The notes: generated from the letters alone by a model not told the origin. DNA of 64,000 nucleotides from Desulfuromusa kysingii (GCF_900107645.1 NZ_FNQN01000003.1:186001-250000); one strand, 5' to 3'; numbered from the stretch's first letter, positions 1 to 11,083 are shown. Made by a program: numbers and translations.

Positions 1-192
1 AGCGTCCCCACGGGTATTTATTATTCTAAACCGCTACATTTTCAGGCTGCATATCTGGAAATTGGACATAGCCCAGGAGATTTTCCCGTATCTGAGTCTG
101 TTTCTGCAAGAATCTTGAGCCTGCCGATGCATCCCTATTTGGATGATATAACAATTAACCTTATTGTTGAGCAGGTAAATAAATTACTATGA
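1..192 (+). CDS. DegT/DnrJ/EryC1/StrS-type sugar aminotransferase, C-terminal end only
   Basis: The window opens inside this gene; 63 C-terminal residues are visible in frame from base 1, ending at TGA 190-192. Seen: a PLHFQAAY stretch, then FPVSE and SLPMHPYL, which are the closing motifs of PLP-dependent sugar aminotransferases of the DegT family. Such enzymes transaminate keto-sugar nucleotides for surface polysaccharide. The stop overlaps the start of the next gene (ATGA), so the two were translationally coupled. It probably aminates a 4-keto or 3-keto dTDP- or UDP-sugar; the substrate cannot be read from this fragment. Confidence 0.75.
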   Translation, partial: SVPTGIYYSKPLHFQAAYLEIGHSPGDFPVSESVSARILSLPMHPYLDDITINLIVEQVNKLL

Positions 193-837
193 AAATACTG
201 GTAACTGGTGGTGCGGGTTTTATCGGCTCTGCAGCTATTCGTTACATTATTCATCATACCCCTGATGAGGTTGAGAACCTTGACAAGCTAACATACGAGG
301 GGAACTCGGAGTCTGTCTGGAGTGCCTCTACCAGTGATCGCTACGCATTTGAACGGGTGGATATTTGTGATCGGCCAGAACTGTAAAGGGCATTTACAGC
401 ACATCAACCTGATGCTGTGATGCATTCGGCAGCAGAAAGTCATGTTGATCGCTCTATTGATGGACCTTCTGCTTTTATTGAAACCAATATCGTTGGTACT
501 TATACCTTGCTTGAAGTTTCACGTAATTACTGGAATAGTCTCAATGAGGAGCGCAAGGCCAAGTTTCGTTTTCATCATATTTCGACAGATGAAGTATATG
601 GTGATCTCGAATGTTCAGAAGAACTGTTTACTGAACAAACCTCCTATGCTCCAAGTTCACTTTACTCTGCCAGTAAGGCCTGTTCTGATCATTTGGTTCG
701 TGCTTGGTGGCGAATCTATGGACTCCCAACCCTGGTGTCTAACTGTTCTAATAACTACGGGCCATATCATTTTCCTGAAAAACTTATTTCCCTCATGATT
801 TTAAATGCTTTGGATAAGAAAAAAATGCCGGTTGATG
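189..837 (+). pseudogene. rfbB: dTDP-glucose 4,6-dehydratase, broken by a nonsense codon and an IS insertion
   Basis: The reading frame is that of an RfbB short-chain dehydratase: GGAGFIGS dinucleotide motif near the start, [30 protein letters not shown] and the YSASK catalytic pair, then [11 protein letters not shown]. The frame carries an in-frame TAA at 384-386 (after DRPEL), and downstream sequence in the same frame continues the family motif without any shift, so this is a point nonsense mutation. The gene is then cut after about 216 codons by the IS3-family element at 838; the C-terminal third is absent. An intact enzyme would make dTDP-4-keto-6-deoxyglucose. Non-functional here unless another copy exists elsewhere. 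Confidence 0.85.
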
Positions 838-858
838 TGGTTCAATGATTTCAGACAC
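838..858 (+). repeat. IS3-family left terminal inverted repeat
   Basis: Left end TGGTTCAATGATTTCAGACA; pairs imperfectly with the right end at 1981-2001. Confidence 0.7.
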
Positions 859-898
859 CAATATGCGTGCTATAGTCAGGCACAAAATGGAGGTGTTC

Positions 899-2001
<1,103 letters not shown>

Positions 2002-2560
2002 CTACACTCAGCTGTTTTGCTGCCTGGTGGCAATGAGCGTACTTTTGGTCTTTCAAGGTGCGATAAACAAACCTTACCGCACGGCTCCAATTGATGAACA
2101 AACTATGAAAGTAACTGTTGGGCACGTTGCATCGCCTATTTTTGTTGATTTGAAAACAAGTAAATACATTAAGGAGCTTCAAGGCGATGCCATAAAATCT
2201 GGTTGGGTAATTGGAAACCCGCTTATTGATCTTACGGGTGGTAGCCCTGGGGCTGCTTATATTTTAGGGGCTACCGCTCCCGGATCCCCATGGATCTTGG
2301 GAGGGTACTCAGGCTCAACAAAGTTTGCCAAAACCGCGCTTGGGTATGCTGATCGAAGTTCTCTTGACAATGCATGGCTGTTGATCGCCCCTGAGGGGAG
2401 GAGACAGCTTTCATTGTCAGTACTTACCGACCTTGATCTCCTTTTTCCCGAGAATTACATATATGTTGGCAAATTTACCAACCCAACAAGACGAGAAACT
2501 CAAAAGCTGTATAGACCAAAGTCTGAAAATGATTTTTTAGACCTTATGCTACACGATTAG
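2002..2560 (+). pseudogene. 5'-truncated membrane-protein remnant of the polysaccharide locus, function unknown
   Basis: The reading frame runs open out of the IS right end. It begins inside a hydrophobic helix (LFCCLVAMSVLLVFQGA) followed by about 165 soluble, probably periplasmic residues including two glycine-rich stretches (DLTGGSPGAAYILG and PWILGGYSGS). A GTG at 2027 could restart translation, but the protein would begin mid-helix, so I read this as the tail of a larger membrane protein that lost its 5' part with the IS event. No family recognised; the architecture (membrane part then extracytoplasmic tail) would suit a polysaccharide membrane enzyme. Confidence 0.5.
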
Positions 2561-2825
2561 CGAGTAAGTTGATCGTGGTGTGTAAGCCTTCTGGTGTTTC
2601 GTCAGCAGGTTGTCGAAAACAATTAATGCCTAGCTTTGTTGGGAGGATAACTCCGTTGTTTCAGCTTTCAGCTGAGCAAATCCGGTTAAATACTCTGCCA
2701 AAAAGATATTTTTATTTGATGGGTGGTTATCGCTCATCTAGAATTGTAAATAACGAGGAATTGTTAGCTGTATCAATGGAGGGAACTTGAGTTTTTATTT
2801 ATTTAGCCTGCGGGGCCTTGTCTCC

Positions 2826-4115
2826 ATGGCTAAGAAACTAGACAAAGCCATTGCAAGCAATCTGACCCGATTCTGGCACCAAGTTGCTAGGCTTGCCGGA
2901 GGTACGGTTCTTGCGCAGGGTTTGGTTATCGTTTCAACGCCAATATTGACGCGGCTATATACGCCTGATGATTTCGGTTTATTGCAAGCCTATATTTCAG
3001 TAACGGCAATTATTACCGTTGTGGCTTCGTGGCGTTATGAATTTACGATAACCCTGCCAAAAAATGATGAAGATGCCGCTTATCTTTTTGTTTTGAGTTG
3101 GTGTGCGCTTGCTATAACTACCACGGTCCTATCAGTTTTTATCTTCATCCCCACTCCCATTCTCTATAATTACTTCAACATGGGTTCGCTTCATTCTTAC
3201 CTGTACTTCATACCGATAGGTGTTATTGGAGGCGGTGGGTACAACATTTTAACTTTCATGGCAGTCAGAAAGAACCAATATTCGTCCATCGCGATTACCA
3301 AATTTAGTAGGAGTATTGGTCAAGTCACGACACAGATTATATCTGGTGTGTTGGCGCTTGGAGCCTCTGGTCTTTTATTGGGGGACGTTGTTGGAAAATC
3401 AGGCGGAATCTTTGCTTTGTATTCAAAGGTGTGGCGTAAAGAACGGTTCTATTTGTCCACAATTTCACTTAAAAAACTGAAAGCGTTAGCTCTACGTTAC
3501 TGGCGTTTTCCTTTGATTTCGACCCCCTCATCACTGATTAACAGCTTGGGCTTGAATCTTCCAGCTTTGTTGTTGCTGACATTCTATGGACCTCAGGTTG
3601 TTGGTTGGTTTGCGCTTGGACAGCGTGTGATGAACATTCCTCTTTCACTTGTGGGCAGGGCTGTTTCACAGGTATTCTTGGGGGAAGCGTCAACTATTGT
3701 TCAGCAAGGTCACGAACAACTTAAAAAATTCTATTTAAAAACTGGTTTGAAACTGCTCTTGGTTGGAATTGTTCCAATAGGTTCTATATCCCTGTTTGGG
3801 CCAAAGTTATTTGCCGTTATTTTTGGGGGTAGTTGGGAGCAAGCAGGTGTTTACATTCAACTTTTGTTCTTTGCTTCTATTGCGAAGTTTGTTGTAAACC
3901 CCCTTTCTCAGACATTGATTGTTTTGGAGCGGCAGGTTATTCAATTAGTGTGGGATATCATTCGTTTGGTTCTAGTTCTTATTTCTTTTGTTCTCCCCGT
4001 ATTTTTGAATTTGCCAGCCACTTACGCCATTGGGTTGTACAGTGTTTCTTCTTTTTTGGCATATATTGTTCTTTTTTTTATAAGCATTAATGAATTGAAG
4101 AAAGTTGAAGATTAA
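2826..4115 (+). CDS. Wzx-type lipopolysaccharide/O-unit flippase
   Basis: About 429 residues, nearly all in hydrophobic segments (roughly 12 helices), with the N-terminal signature of polysaccharide exporters: GGTVLAQGLVIVSTPILTRL then YTPDDFG, as in the MATE/MOP superfamily Wzx flippases. Function: flips undecaprenyl-PP-linked repeat units across the inner membrane. Start: ATG 2826 begins MAKKLDKA; an alternative TTG at 2787 has a GGAGGG only about three bases upstream, so the start is uncertain. Followed by the polymerase at 4255, the usual Wzx-Wzy arrangement. AT-rich, like its neighbours to 11 kb. Confidence 0.85.
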   Translation: MAKKLDKAIASNLTRFWHQVARLAGGTVLAQGLVIVSTPILTRLYTPDDFGLLQAYISVTAIITVVASWRYEFTITLPKNDEDAAYLFVLSWCALAITTTVLSVFIFIPTPILYNYFNMGSLHSYLYFIPIGVIGGGGYNILTFMAVRKNQYSSIAITKFSRSIGQVTTQIISGVLALGASGLLLGDVVGKSGGIFALYSKVWRKERFYLSTISLKKLKALALRYWRFPLISTPSSLINSLGLNLPALLLLTFYGPQVVGWFALGQRVMNIPLSLVGRAVSQVFLGEASTIVQQGHEQLKKFYLKTGLKLLLVGIVPIGSISLFGPKLFAVIFGGSWEQAGVYIQLLFFASIAKFVVNPLSQTLIVLERQVIQLVWDIIRLVLVLISFVLPVFLNLPATYAIGLYSVSSFLAYIVLFFISINELKKVED

Positions 4116-4148
4116 TTAGATTTTTTAAGTAAGAGGGTTGTTAATCTA

Positions 4149-4179
4149 TTGAAAAATTAAATGTCTTTTCCGGTATGAT
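4149..4179 (+). promoter_or_regulatory. Possible promoter before the polymerase gene
   Basis: TTGAAA (4149-4154) and TATGAT (4174-4179) with a long 19-base spacer, in the 139-base gap before the gene at 4255. Weak because the spacing is not ideal and the DNA is AT-rich. Confidence 0.3.
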
Positions 4180-4254
4180 TCTATACTATAGTGTATGCGT
4201 AAAAAAGAGTCTTACTTCCGCGACTTGTGGCGGAGTAGTTAAATTGGATGAAAA

Positions 4255-5610
4255 ATGATTTTTTCTATATTATTTTGTTTAATAATCTTTACTGTAGCGG
4301 TGTGGCGAATTGAAAGTAGATGTCGATTTATTCTTACACCTTTTATGGTTCTTATGTACTTTGAACTTGTGCGGATATTGCCTGCATTTGTACTAAGCCA
4401 AAATCCTACTTTGAACTTAGCTTCAAGTGGTTATCCATTATTAGTTGCGAGTTGTGCCTTCTTTTTTTTAGTGGTTGGTTTCGTACTAGGATATTTTTAT
4501 AGACCAACAGGCGCTGATCGTGTACTGGCATTAACCGCTGCTGGGGGGTCTAGGCTGACATTGAATCGCAATGAAACTATCGGTGTTTTTGTCCTTGCAA
4601 TGCTCCTTGCTATAGTGGGATTTTGGTTCTATAGAGGTGTTCCTGTCACTCTGTCCTCTCTAGTTTCATTATTTGGAGGGGGGGCTCAAGATGCTGCTAT
4701 GATGGTGCGGGACCAGCGATATTTGCTTACAAAATCCCATTATTTTGGCGGCGAGTACAGGGGCCAAGGGATTGTTAGAATTTTGATGTTTCAGGGCTGG
4801 ACGCTGATTTGCTGTTTTACCTTGATCGCGAGTATGGAGCGGAAAACGGCACGTTCAATTATAATGTTTTTGATTTCTTTGATTGCTGCTTGGTTATTTG
4901 TTGCTGGGGACGGCTCAAGAGGTAATTTTTTAAATTTGTTAATTGTTCTGACAATCGCTTACTCAATTCGTCGCCCTTTATCTATGAGAACTCTTTTGTT
5001 TATTGGTTCTTTTATTGTGATGATGGGCATCTCTCTTAGTCTTTATTCGACTAAAGGCCATCAATATTTATCGGAAGGAGATGGACAATTTTTTACAAAT
5101 ATGGGTTCAATGATTTTTGACCGCATATTTTTAGGTAATGCCAGAAATGATATTTTCATTATTGAACTTGTTAAATCTGGTGTTTGGGATTTGCGATGGG
5201 GGGGGATACACTTGCGTGATGCCATTAGTTCTATCCCTAGTGTACAATATGGAATGCCTTTGTCTTATGAATTGTCACAATACCAAGATTTTAACTTAGG
5301 GAAAACCACATTTTCAAGTGGTACGTATCTGTCAAAAGTTTTTGCTGACTTTGGGCTGTGGGGTGTCCCCCCGATCTTTTTGTTAATTGGTTTTTCAATT
5401 GGATTAATCCAACGATGGGTTTTTCGGCCAGTCAGCGGTGCTTGGTCGACCGCAAAGTTGGCATTAATTATTTTTCTTGCTGGAGCTCTTGTCTCTTCTG
5501 GTTTTATTGGTGTTATATCAAAGCTAGTTATATTGATCATAATTTCTCTTTTCCATTCCTTGTTTATTGGGAGCATTAAGTGGTGTCGTCGTCAGCTAAA
5601 TTCATTGTGA
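4255..5610 (+). CDS. Wzy-type O-antigen/oligosaccharide repeat-unit polymerase
   Basis: 451 residues with about ten or more membrane helices and a large periplasmic loop in the middle, the layout of Wzy polymerases. Primary sequence is not conserved in this family, so the call rests on topology plus position directly after the flippase. Suggestive segments are GDGSRGNFLNLLIVL and, in the late loop, SGTYLSKVFADFGLWG, which is common in the oligosaccharide repeat unit polymerase family. It would join lipid-linked repeat units in the periplasm. Confidence 0.7.
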   Translation: MIFSILFCLIIFTVAVWRIESRCRFILTPFMVLMYFELVRILPAFVLSQNPTLNLASSGYPLLVASCAFFFLVVGFVLGYFYRPTGADRVLALTAAGGSRLTLNRNETIGVFVLAMLLAIVGFWFYRGVPVTLSSLVSLFGGGAQDAAMMVRDQRYLLTKSHYFGGEYRGQGIVRILMFQGWTLICCFTLIASMERKTARSIIMFLISLIAAWLFVAGDGSRGNFLNLLIVLTIAYSIRRPLSMRTLLFIGSFIVMMGISLSLYSTKGHQYLSEGDGQFFTNMGSMIFDRIFLGNARNDIFIIELVKSGVWDLRWGGIHLRDAISSIPSVQYGMPLSYELSQYQDFNLGKTTFSSGTYLSKVFADFGLWGVPPIFLLIGFSIGLIQRWVFRPVSGAWSTAKLALIIFLAGALVSSGFIGVISKLVILIIISLFHSLFIGSIKWCRRQLNSL

Positions 5611-5700
5611 GAGTTTGCTTGTCTGGTCAATGTTCAGTGCCGGATTTAAAAATAATAATCGTTATCATTACGTGGAAACTTACGATTGGGGATATAAACA

Positions 5701-6789
5701 ATGAAAGTCATTACAATTTTGGGGGCACGCCCACAATTTATTAAAGCTGCCGCAGTGAGTAAGGCCTTTTCGCAAGAAGATAATATTGATGAGATACTTC
5801 TTCATACAGGGCAGCACTTTGATGCCAATATGAGTGATATTTTCTTTGCAGAACTTGGTATACCCAAGCCTGCTTACAATCTTGGTATTGGTGGTGGGAG
5901 TCAAGGTGTAATGACCGGTCAGCAATTGATCGAGATTGAAAAAACTTTACTGATGGAAAAACCTGACTGGGTGCTGGTGTATGGTGACACCAATTCAACA
6001 CTATCTGGTGCGCTGGCTGCGGTGAAACTACATATTCCTGTTGCCCATGTAGAGGCGGGTCTACGATCATTTAACCGTAGTATGCCTGAAGAGATTAATC
6101 GTGTGATCACAGATCACATCAGTACTTTACTTTTTGCCCCTACTGATACTGCTATACAAAACTTAGCTTATGAAGGTATCTCTGGGGAAACATGTCTCAA
6201 CGTTGGCGACGTCATGTACGATGCGGCGTTGCTCTATGGTGAACAAGCAAAAAATCAATCCAGCGTTTTGAAAAAACTCGAACTAAAGGCCGGTAGCTAT
6301 GTTCTGGCGACAGTGCATCGGGCTGAAAACACTGATGATCTTTCCCGATTGAGTGTAATACTAAAGTCATTCGGGGCGATTTCCCAACACCAGCAGGTTG
6401 TGTGGCCTATTCATCCGAGAACGCGTAAAGTTATTGATAAGAATAATCTCCATTTTTTGTTAGGAGAAGGTGTGCGGTTGATTGACCCTGTTAGCTATCT
6501 TGACATGGTAATGCTTGAGTGTAGCGCTTCATTGATCGCTACAGATAGCGGCGGCGTTCAAAAAGAGGCATTTTTTTACAGTGTGCCCTGTGTTACCTTG
6601 CGCGACGAAACAGAATGGGAAGAGTTAATCAAATTGGGTTGGAATCGCTTGGCTCCACCGTTAGACGTTGAAGAGGTGACAACAGCATTGATGATGGCGA
6701 TTGGTACGCAAGGTAAGGACTTCAATCCTTATGGCGATGGGAAAGCTGCAGAAAAAATAATTCGTGAGATTGTCAGAAAGACCGTCTAG
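5701..6789 (+). CDS. wecB: Non-hydrolysing UDP-N-acetylglucosamine 2-epimerase
   Basis: 362 residues, normal family length. Seen: GARPQFIKAAA at the start, HTGQHFD, YGDTNSTLSGALAA, the AHVEAGLRS motif followed by MPEEINR, ATVHRAEN, and TDSGGVQKEAFF near residue 280. These are the UDP-binding and catalytic motifs of WecB/MnaA, which makes UDP-ManNAc from UDP-GlcNAc in the cytoplasm. Within this locus it supplies a ManNAc-type sugar to the glycosyltransferases. It begins 90 bases after the polymerase and is on the same strand. Confidence 0.93.
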   Translation: MKVITILGARPQFIKAAAVSKAFSQEDNIDEILLHTGQHFDANMSDIFFAELGIPKPAYNLGIGGGSQGVMTGQQLIEIEKTLLMEKPDWVLVYGDTNSTLSGALAAVKLHIPVAHVEAGLRSFNRSMPEEINRVITDHISTLLFAPTDTAIQNLAYEGISGETCLNVGDVMYDAALLYGEQAKNQSSVLKKLELKAGSYVLATVHRAENTDDLSRLSVILKSFGAISQHQQVVWPIHPRTRKVIDKNNLHFLLGEGVRLIDPVSYLDMVMLECSASLIATDSGGVQKEAFFYSVPCVTLRDETEWEELIKLGWNRLAPPLDVEEVTTALMMAIGTQGKDFNPYGDGKAAEKIIREIVRKTV

Positions 6790-6872
6790 GGAAAAATACA
6801 TAAATTCTAGTGATAATCTATTCAATTTAAACCTATGTTTAGTTATCCCACAACAAATAAGGATTTGTATCA

Positions 6873-8093
6873 ATGTCTTCCTCTTATAGGTATGCTTATA
6901 TAACGGCAGTAGATTTATCGATTGATAATGGCCCCGGTATTAATGAAAGGGAATTTGTAAAGGAGTTGCTTGCTTCCTATGGTGAGCGGATTATTTGTAT
7001 AATACCGTCACCATCCCGGCCGGAAAACTATTCTGACAGCAGAATCTCTTATGTGGTTAATCATCGAGGAAGAAATCCGTTTTATTACTTGTTATATTTA
7101 TTTTCATTATTTTTTAAAGTGTTTAAACTCCACCGACATGCTCGTTTAGATGCTCTTGTCTTTCGTTTAGATCTTTTTGCGATAGAGCCTATTATTTTGT
7201 CTAGTTTATTAAGAATACCCTTCTTTCTCAAAACATTAGCAGGTTATACCGGTTTCTCGAATTTGGCCAGCAAGAGACAACGACTTATATCTTTAGTTTC
7301 CCTTCCTCTTTATCGAATAGCTACACGCAGAGCTATTGCTGCTGACACAGTGAGTGCACCGTATATACTTTGGCAGAAATTCATCTATAGGCTAGACACT
7401 GACAAGGTTCACATAATAAGAAATGGTGCCAACCTGGAAATGTTTTCCCCATCGAATAAAAGAAAGCTTCAAGACGAATTTAATCTTGACCGATTTTCCT
7501 ATGTAATTGGCTATGTTGGCGCTCTTAGTGCTCTGCGAAATATTGATACCTTGATATATGCATTAGCTAAGGTCAATCAAGAGAAACCTGTTGCACTTGT
7601 GCTGGTGGGTGAAGGACAAGGTAGAAGCGAAATTGAGGCATTGGTGGAAGAAAGTGGGTTAAGTGCTAACGTATTTTTTACGGGGGCTATCCCTTATGCT
7701 GCGGTACCAAGCTATATGAATTTGTTTGATGCTGCTGTTGATTTAACTTGTGTTCCAATGAAGATTGACCAAACGATACTGAATGCATCCTATTCACAAA
7801 AGATTCCCCAGTATCTAGGCTGCGGATTGCCTGTAATTGCATGGAGCGTGGAAGATAACAATTTCTTAGATGCAGAGGGTATCGGGAAACTTGTAACTAT
7901 CGGAGATACAGTTGGTTTGACCGTTGCGATCGAAAGTTTGGCAGGGTTGTCTGATGTAGAAAGGAAAGATATGTCTAGCCGTGCAAGATTGTATGCAGAG
8001 CAAGAGTTTTCACTGAATAGACTCACGCAAAAACGGTTTTTATTGTGGGATGAATCTATGAGAAAATTTTTAAAGAAAGGGGAGGCGGTTTAA
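6873..8093 (+). CDS. Glycosyltransferase family 4-like protein
   Basis: 406 residues with two Rossmann-like halves. Motifs: IRNGANLEMFSP (start of the C-terminal domain, about residue 187), IGYVGALSALRNID, VLVGEGQGRSEIEAL, and the donor-site region KIPQYLGCGLPVIAW. The usual E-x7-E is weak. GT4 enzymes transfer an activated sugar to a lipid-linked acceptor at the cytoplasmic face. A possible SD (AAGGAT) lies just before the ATG. Sugar specificity cannot be read. Confidence 0.8.
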   Translation: MSSSYRYAYITAVDLSIDNGPGINEREFVKELLASYGERIICIIPSPSRPENYSDSRISYVVNHRGRNPFYYLLYLFSLFFKVFKLHRHARLDALVFRLDLFAIEPIILSSLLRIPFFLKTLAGYTGFSNLASKRQRLISLVSLPLYRIATRRAIAADTVSAPYILWQKFIYRLDTDKVHIIRNGANLEMFSPSNKRKLQDEFNLDRFSYVIGYVGALSALRNIDTLIYALAKVNQEKPVALVLVGEGQGRSEIEALVEESGLSANVFFTGAIPYAAVPSYMNLFDAAVDLTCVPMKIDQTILNASYSQKIPQYLGCGLPVIAWSVEDNNFLDAEGIGKLVTIGDTVGLTVAIESLAGLSDVERKDMSSRARLYAEQEFSLNRLTQKRFLLWDESMRKFLKKGEAV

Positions 8094-8228
8094 CTGGATA
8101 TTCTAAGTTTTAATTATTTTAACTTTCTCGCAGGGTTGATTATCTTTGTATCGCTAATACTTAGCGCTAAGTATACACATAATTTATTTTTAAAATTCCT
8201 AAAAAACACAAAATTTTACGTGATGGAA

Positions 8229-8772
8229 ACTGCTTAAATATTGATGGACCACTGTTTCCAATATCTGTTCATTCTGGAGAAAACTGCTCCGGGGTGATTA
8301 AGGTAACAGGCGTTCCCGGAAGTGGGAAGACAACTTATTTAAGGACATGTTACCCAAAGACTATATCTTCATAGGGGGAGTTCCTCTGCAATATGGACCT
8401 CTCAACAGAGTTCTGTCTTCCTTTTTTTTTACCCATCTATGCTTTGATAACCGGTGCCATAAACTATAAACAGATATGGTGGTTGATGAAGAAGGCTACC
8501 ATTTATGATGAGACTTTTTTAATAAAATAAGTGCGTTACGTAACTGTCTCACAAAATTTTGATTTCATTTTTATAAGTCAAAATCTAATATAGTCTTTGT
8601 CGATGAAGGTGTAAGTCATATCCCTTTTGTTTTGGGTTTGGAATCTGAGGAAATAGACTGTTTTATATCAATTTTTCGACGACATCTGATTAAAATAAAA
8701 ATTATCTTTATGGAATTGCCCTCATATGAAATCTTAATAGAAAGAATAATTGAACGTGTCCATAAAAGTTAG
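8229..8772 (+). pseudogene. Decayed P-loop NTPase (kinase-like) gene
   Basis: Occupies most of a 690-base gap that has no intact gene. Around 8297 one frame reads VIKVTGVPGSGKTTYLRT, a clear Walker A motif, then stops at TAG about 8371. Later frames give GGVPLQYGPLNRVL and, around 8580-8772, FVDEG (Walker B-like) and IIFMELPSYEILIERII before a TAG. The order (P-loop, acidic motif, beta strand with a polar end) matches the intact gene at 10254, so this is a broken relative. At least one stop and one frameshift are needed. The 130 bases before it (8094-8220) hold one open hydrophobic frame, perhaps another remnant. Confidence 0.55.
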
Positions 8773-8780
8773 GTTGAAAA

Positions 8781-10250
8781 ATGAGTATGGAAAGTGCTGG
8801 GTGTAAAGGTTTAATTGAGAAAACTATTAGTGTGAAACCTGTTGGAGTTTTTGATCTTCTTGAAGCTTTGGATAATAATGGCATCCCTTATGTTAGTTGG
8901 AAAAATAATCACGAGCTCGCTAAGGCATTAGCGGGGGAAAGTGATATCGACCTTTTTGTGCCGTTTGATTTCAGAGCTGCTTTCACGATGCTGTGTGCTC
9001 AGGACGGTTGGTTGTCGGTTCATAATCCTGTCGCAAAGTATCCATGGGTAAATCATCTTTATAAACCTGACGGTAAATTTAAAATTTGCCATATACATGT
9101 TTATTTTAAGGTGGTTACTGGTGAGAGTTGGCTCAAGGAATATATCCTTCCATTAGACAGCTGGATCATCGAAAACCGTGTTCGATCTGTGGAGTTTTAT
9201 GTATGGGTTCTTAGTGTTGAGGCTCAAGCATATCTTTTTGTGATTCGTCACCTTCTCAAGGGTGGATCTATGTCTAGTCGACTTCTTTACTCTAGAGAAC
9301 TTGACAGCTATCGGGAGGAATGGTTGCAGTGTGATCAGGATAAAAATGCTGTAACGGGTGTTAAGCCGATTGCCCTTGAGTCTTTTTTGGCTGGCAGTAA
9401 ACTCTACTCTGGTGGTTTTTCCTTGCCTCGATTGGGTACGGCTATAAGATTTCGTGTCGCTGCATCCCCATTTTTAAGAGTAGCATGGTGGTCTCTTCCT
9501 GCTCGCCGTTTTATAAGTTTTTTTCACCGTGTAACAAATAAATTTTATTACAGAAGGAAGAAGGTTTTAGCTGCTGGAGGAATGGTGGTTGCCATTTCAG
9601 GAGTGGATGGAGCTGGAAAATCTACAATGCTTACTGAGGCTACAGATTTCTTTAGTAGTTTTTTGACTGTGGATAGATATCATCTAGGCCGCCCTCAAGG
9701 TCCAGTTATTGAAAAGCTTCGGCGGTTATTTGCAAAGAAGGTTAATGTAATAGGTTCAGAGCCAAGTTTCTCTTCAGATTGTGCAGCTGTATCAACTAGA
9801 AAAGCTATTTCGGTTATGGTACTTGCTATCTTAAGGCTCCGTTTGGCTCGTAGGGCAGCTCGGCGGGCGGCTATGGGACATCTAGTTTTAGTTGATCGTT
9901 GGCCCACCGATATGGTGGGTAAAATGGATGGACCTCGAATTCATTTCCGTGAAGAGTCTGGAGTTTTGGTGCAAATATGCAGACGTATTGAACAGTGGGC
10001 TTACGCTAGTATGCCTAGAGCTGATATTTGTTTTTATTTTGAGATACCTCTAGCTGTCGCTGTCGATAGAAACCGAAACCGTATTAAGAATGACAAAGAG
10101 ACAGATGAGGAGATAACGGCTCGCTTTGAAGGTAATCGTGATATTCAGCTACTTGCTCGTAAAACTATTCGTTTTGATAATGCCGGTGATTTAGCAGTGA
10201 AGCGTAAGGAGTTTTTGTGGCAGTTGTGGGCCGAGATCATTAAACATTGA
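8781..10250 (+). CDS. Two-domain protein: nucleotidyltransferase-like plus thymidylate-kinase-like P-loop domain
   Basis: 489 residues. The N-terminal half (about 20-220) carries GESDIDLFVPF, a D-x-D motif like that of nucleotidyltransferase-fold proteins, in a context of YVSWKNNHELA. The C-terminal half (from about 270) is a thymidylate-kinase-like NTPase: SGVDGAGKST P-loop, VDRWPTD Walker-B/DRY-like motif, PRADICFYFEIPLAVAVDR and a lid rich in Arg. Such fusions occur in surface-polysaccharide loci; the substrate is unknown. Four bases separate it from the next P-loop gene, suggesting co-transcription. Confidence 0.65.
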   Translation: MSMESAGCKGLIEKTISVKPVGVFDLLEALDNNGIPYVSWKNNHELAKALAGESDIDLFVPFDFRAAFTMLCAQDGWLSVHNPVAKYPWVNHLYKPDGKFKICHIHVYFKVVTGESWLKEYILPLDSWIIENRVRSVEFYVWVLSVEAQAYLFVIRHLLKGGSMSSRLLYSRELDSYREEWLQCDQDKNAVTGVKPIALESFLAGSKLYSGGFSLPRLGTAIRFRVAASPFLRVAWWSLPARRFISFFHRVTNKFYYRRKKVLAAGGMVVAISGVDGAGKSTMLTEATDFFSSFLTVDRYHLGRPQGPVIEKLRRLFAKKVNVIGSEPSFSSDCAAVSTRKAISVMVLAILRLRLARRAARRAAMGHLVLVDRWPTDMVGKMDGPRIHFREESGVLVQICRRIEQWAYASMPRADICFYFEIPLAVAVDRNRNRIKNDKETDEEITARFEGNRDIQLLARKTIRFDNAGDLAVKRKEFLWQLWAEIIKH

Positions 10251-10253
10251 GAG

Positions 10254-10988
10254 TTGGTTGAAATGAATGATTTTGGTTCTGGGACAGTTATTGAGTTTTT
10301 TGGAGCCCCTGGTGTTGGGAAATCTTACCTTGCTAAGGGACTTTCATCATATTTTAAAGCTAATAGTGTAAATGTAAGCGATCAATCGTTGGCTGTGGGA
10401 CAGATGTCCAGACTTCATAGACTCGTGTATAAAAACCGAATAATTATTCCAATGTTAGTATTAAAGCCTAGAATATTATGGATCCTACTAGCTTTTGCCT
10501 TTAAAGCAGGGGTAAAAACTCCGGCTGCATTTATGCGGGTGCTGGTTAACTGGCTCTATATTGTCGCATTGATGCAGCGGGAACTTAAGCATTATGGTGT
10601 CGTGATTCTTGATCAGGGTATTGTTCAAGCTTTATGGTCTACGGTTTTCCGGGGAAGGAATGTGGAACTCAATGCTACCGCGGCACTTATAAGGAGTTTA
10701 TTAAAGGCATGTTCTGCTAAGCAACTGGTGGTTGTTCATCTTTCTTTGGATCGTGAAAAGCATCGCGTGCGACTCGCTTCTCGTTTGCATGGCTGTAGTC
10801 CCCTTGATGATGGTGATTGTGAAAAATTTCAACGTGGTTTGCTGACTGCAAAATCAGTTGGCGATGTGGTTAGTAAACTTGAGAATGGTGTGGAAAATCA
10901 ATTAATCAATAATGTGTATTTCGAAAATGACGATAATGCCAATGTCTCCTGTTTGTATGGAAAATTATTAAATATATTAAGTTCTTGA
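10254..10988 (+). CDS. P-loop NTPase, probable small-molecule kinase-like protein
   Basis: 244 residues. EFFGAPGVGKSYLAKGL (residues about 15-31) is a Walker A motif; VVILDQGIVQALWS in the middle is the acidic strand, and QLVVVHLSLDREKHRVRLASR is a strand plus Arg-rich lid, as in adenylate/gluconate-kinase-like folds. The product is probably cytoplasmic. The real start may be ATG 10263 rather than TTG 10254; neither has a good SD. Follows the kinase-like fusion gene by 3 bases; a decayed relative lies just upstream at 8229-8772. Function unknown. Confidence 0.6.
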   Translation: MVEMNDFGSGTVIEFFGAPGVGKSYLAKGLSSYFKANSVNVSDQSLAVGQMSRLHRLVYKNRIIIPMLVLKPRILWILLAFAFKAGVKTPAAFMRVLVNWLYIVALMQRELKHYGVVILDQGIVQALWSTVFRGRNVELNATAALIRSLLKACSAKQLVVVHLSLDREKHRVRLASRLHGCSPLDDGDCEKFQRGLLTAKSVGDVVSKLENGVENQLINNVYFENDDNANVSCLYGKLLNILSS

Positions 10989-11083
10989 AATTGTATATAT
11001 AAAATCAACTATTAAATTATTATATGCATTCATAGATGATTGTAATTGAATTGATGTAATCCAGATAACAGGGAATTAAAATT

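Noticed and set aside
2569-2790. 73-codon open frame between the IS-flanking remnant and the flippase
   Set aside because: No family signal and poor start; it overlaps the possible flippase start. Perhaps a scrap of another gene, not supportable.
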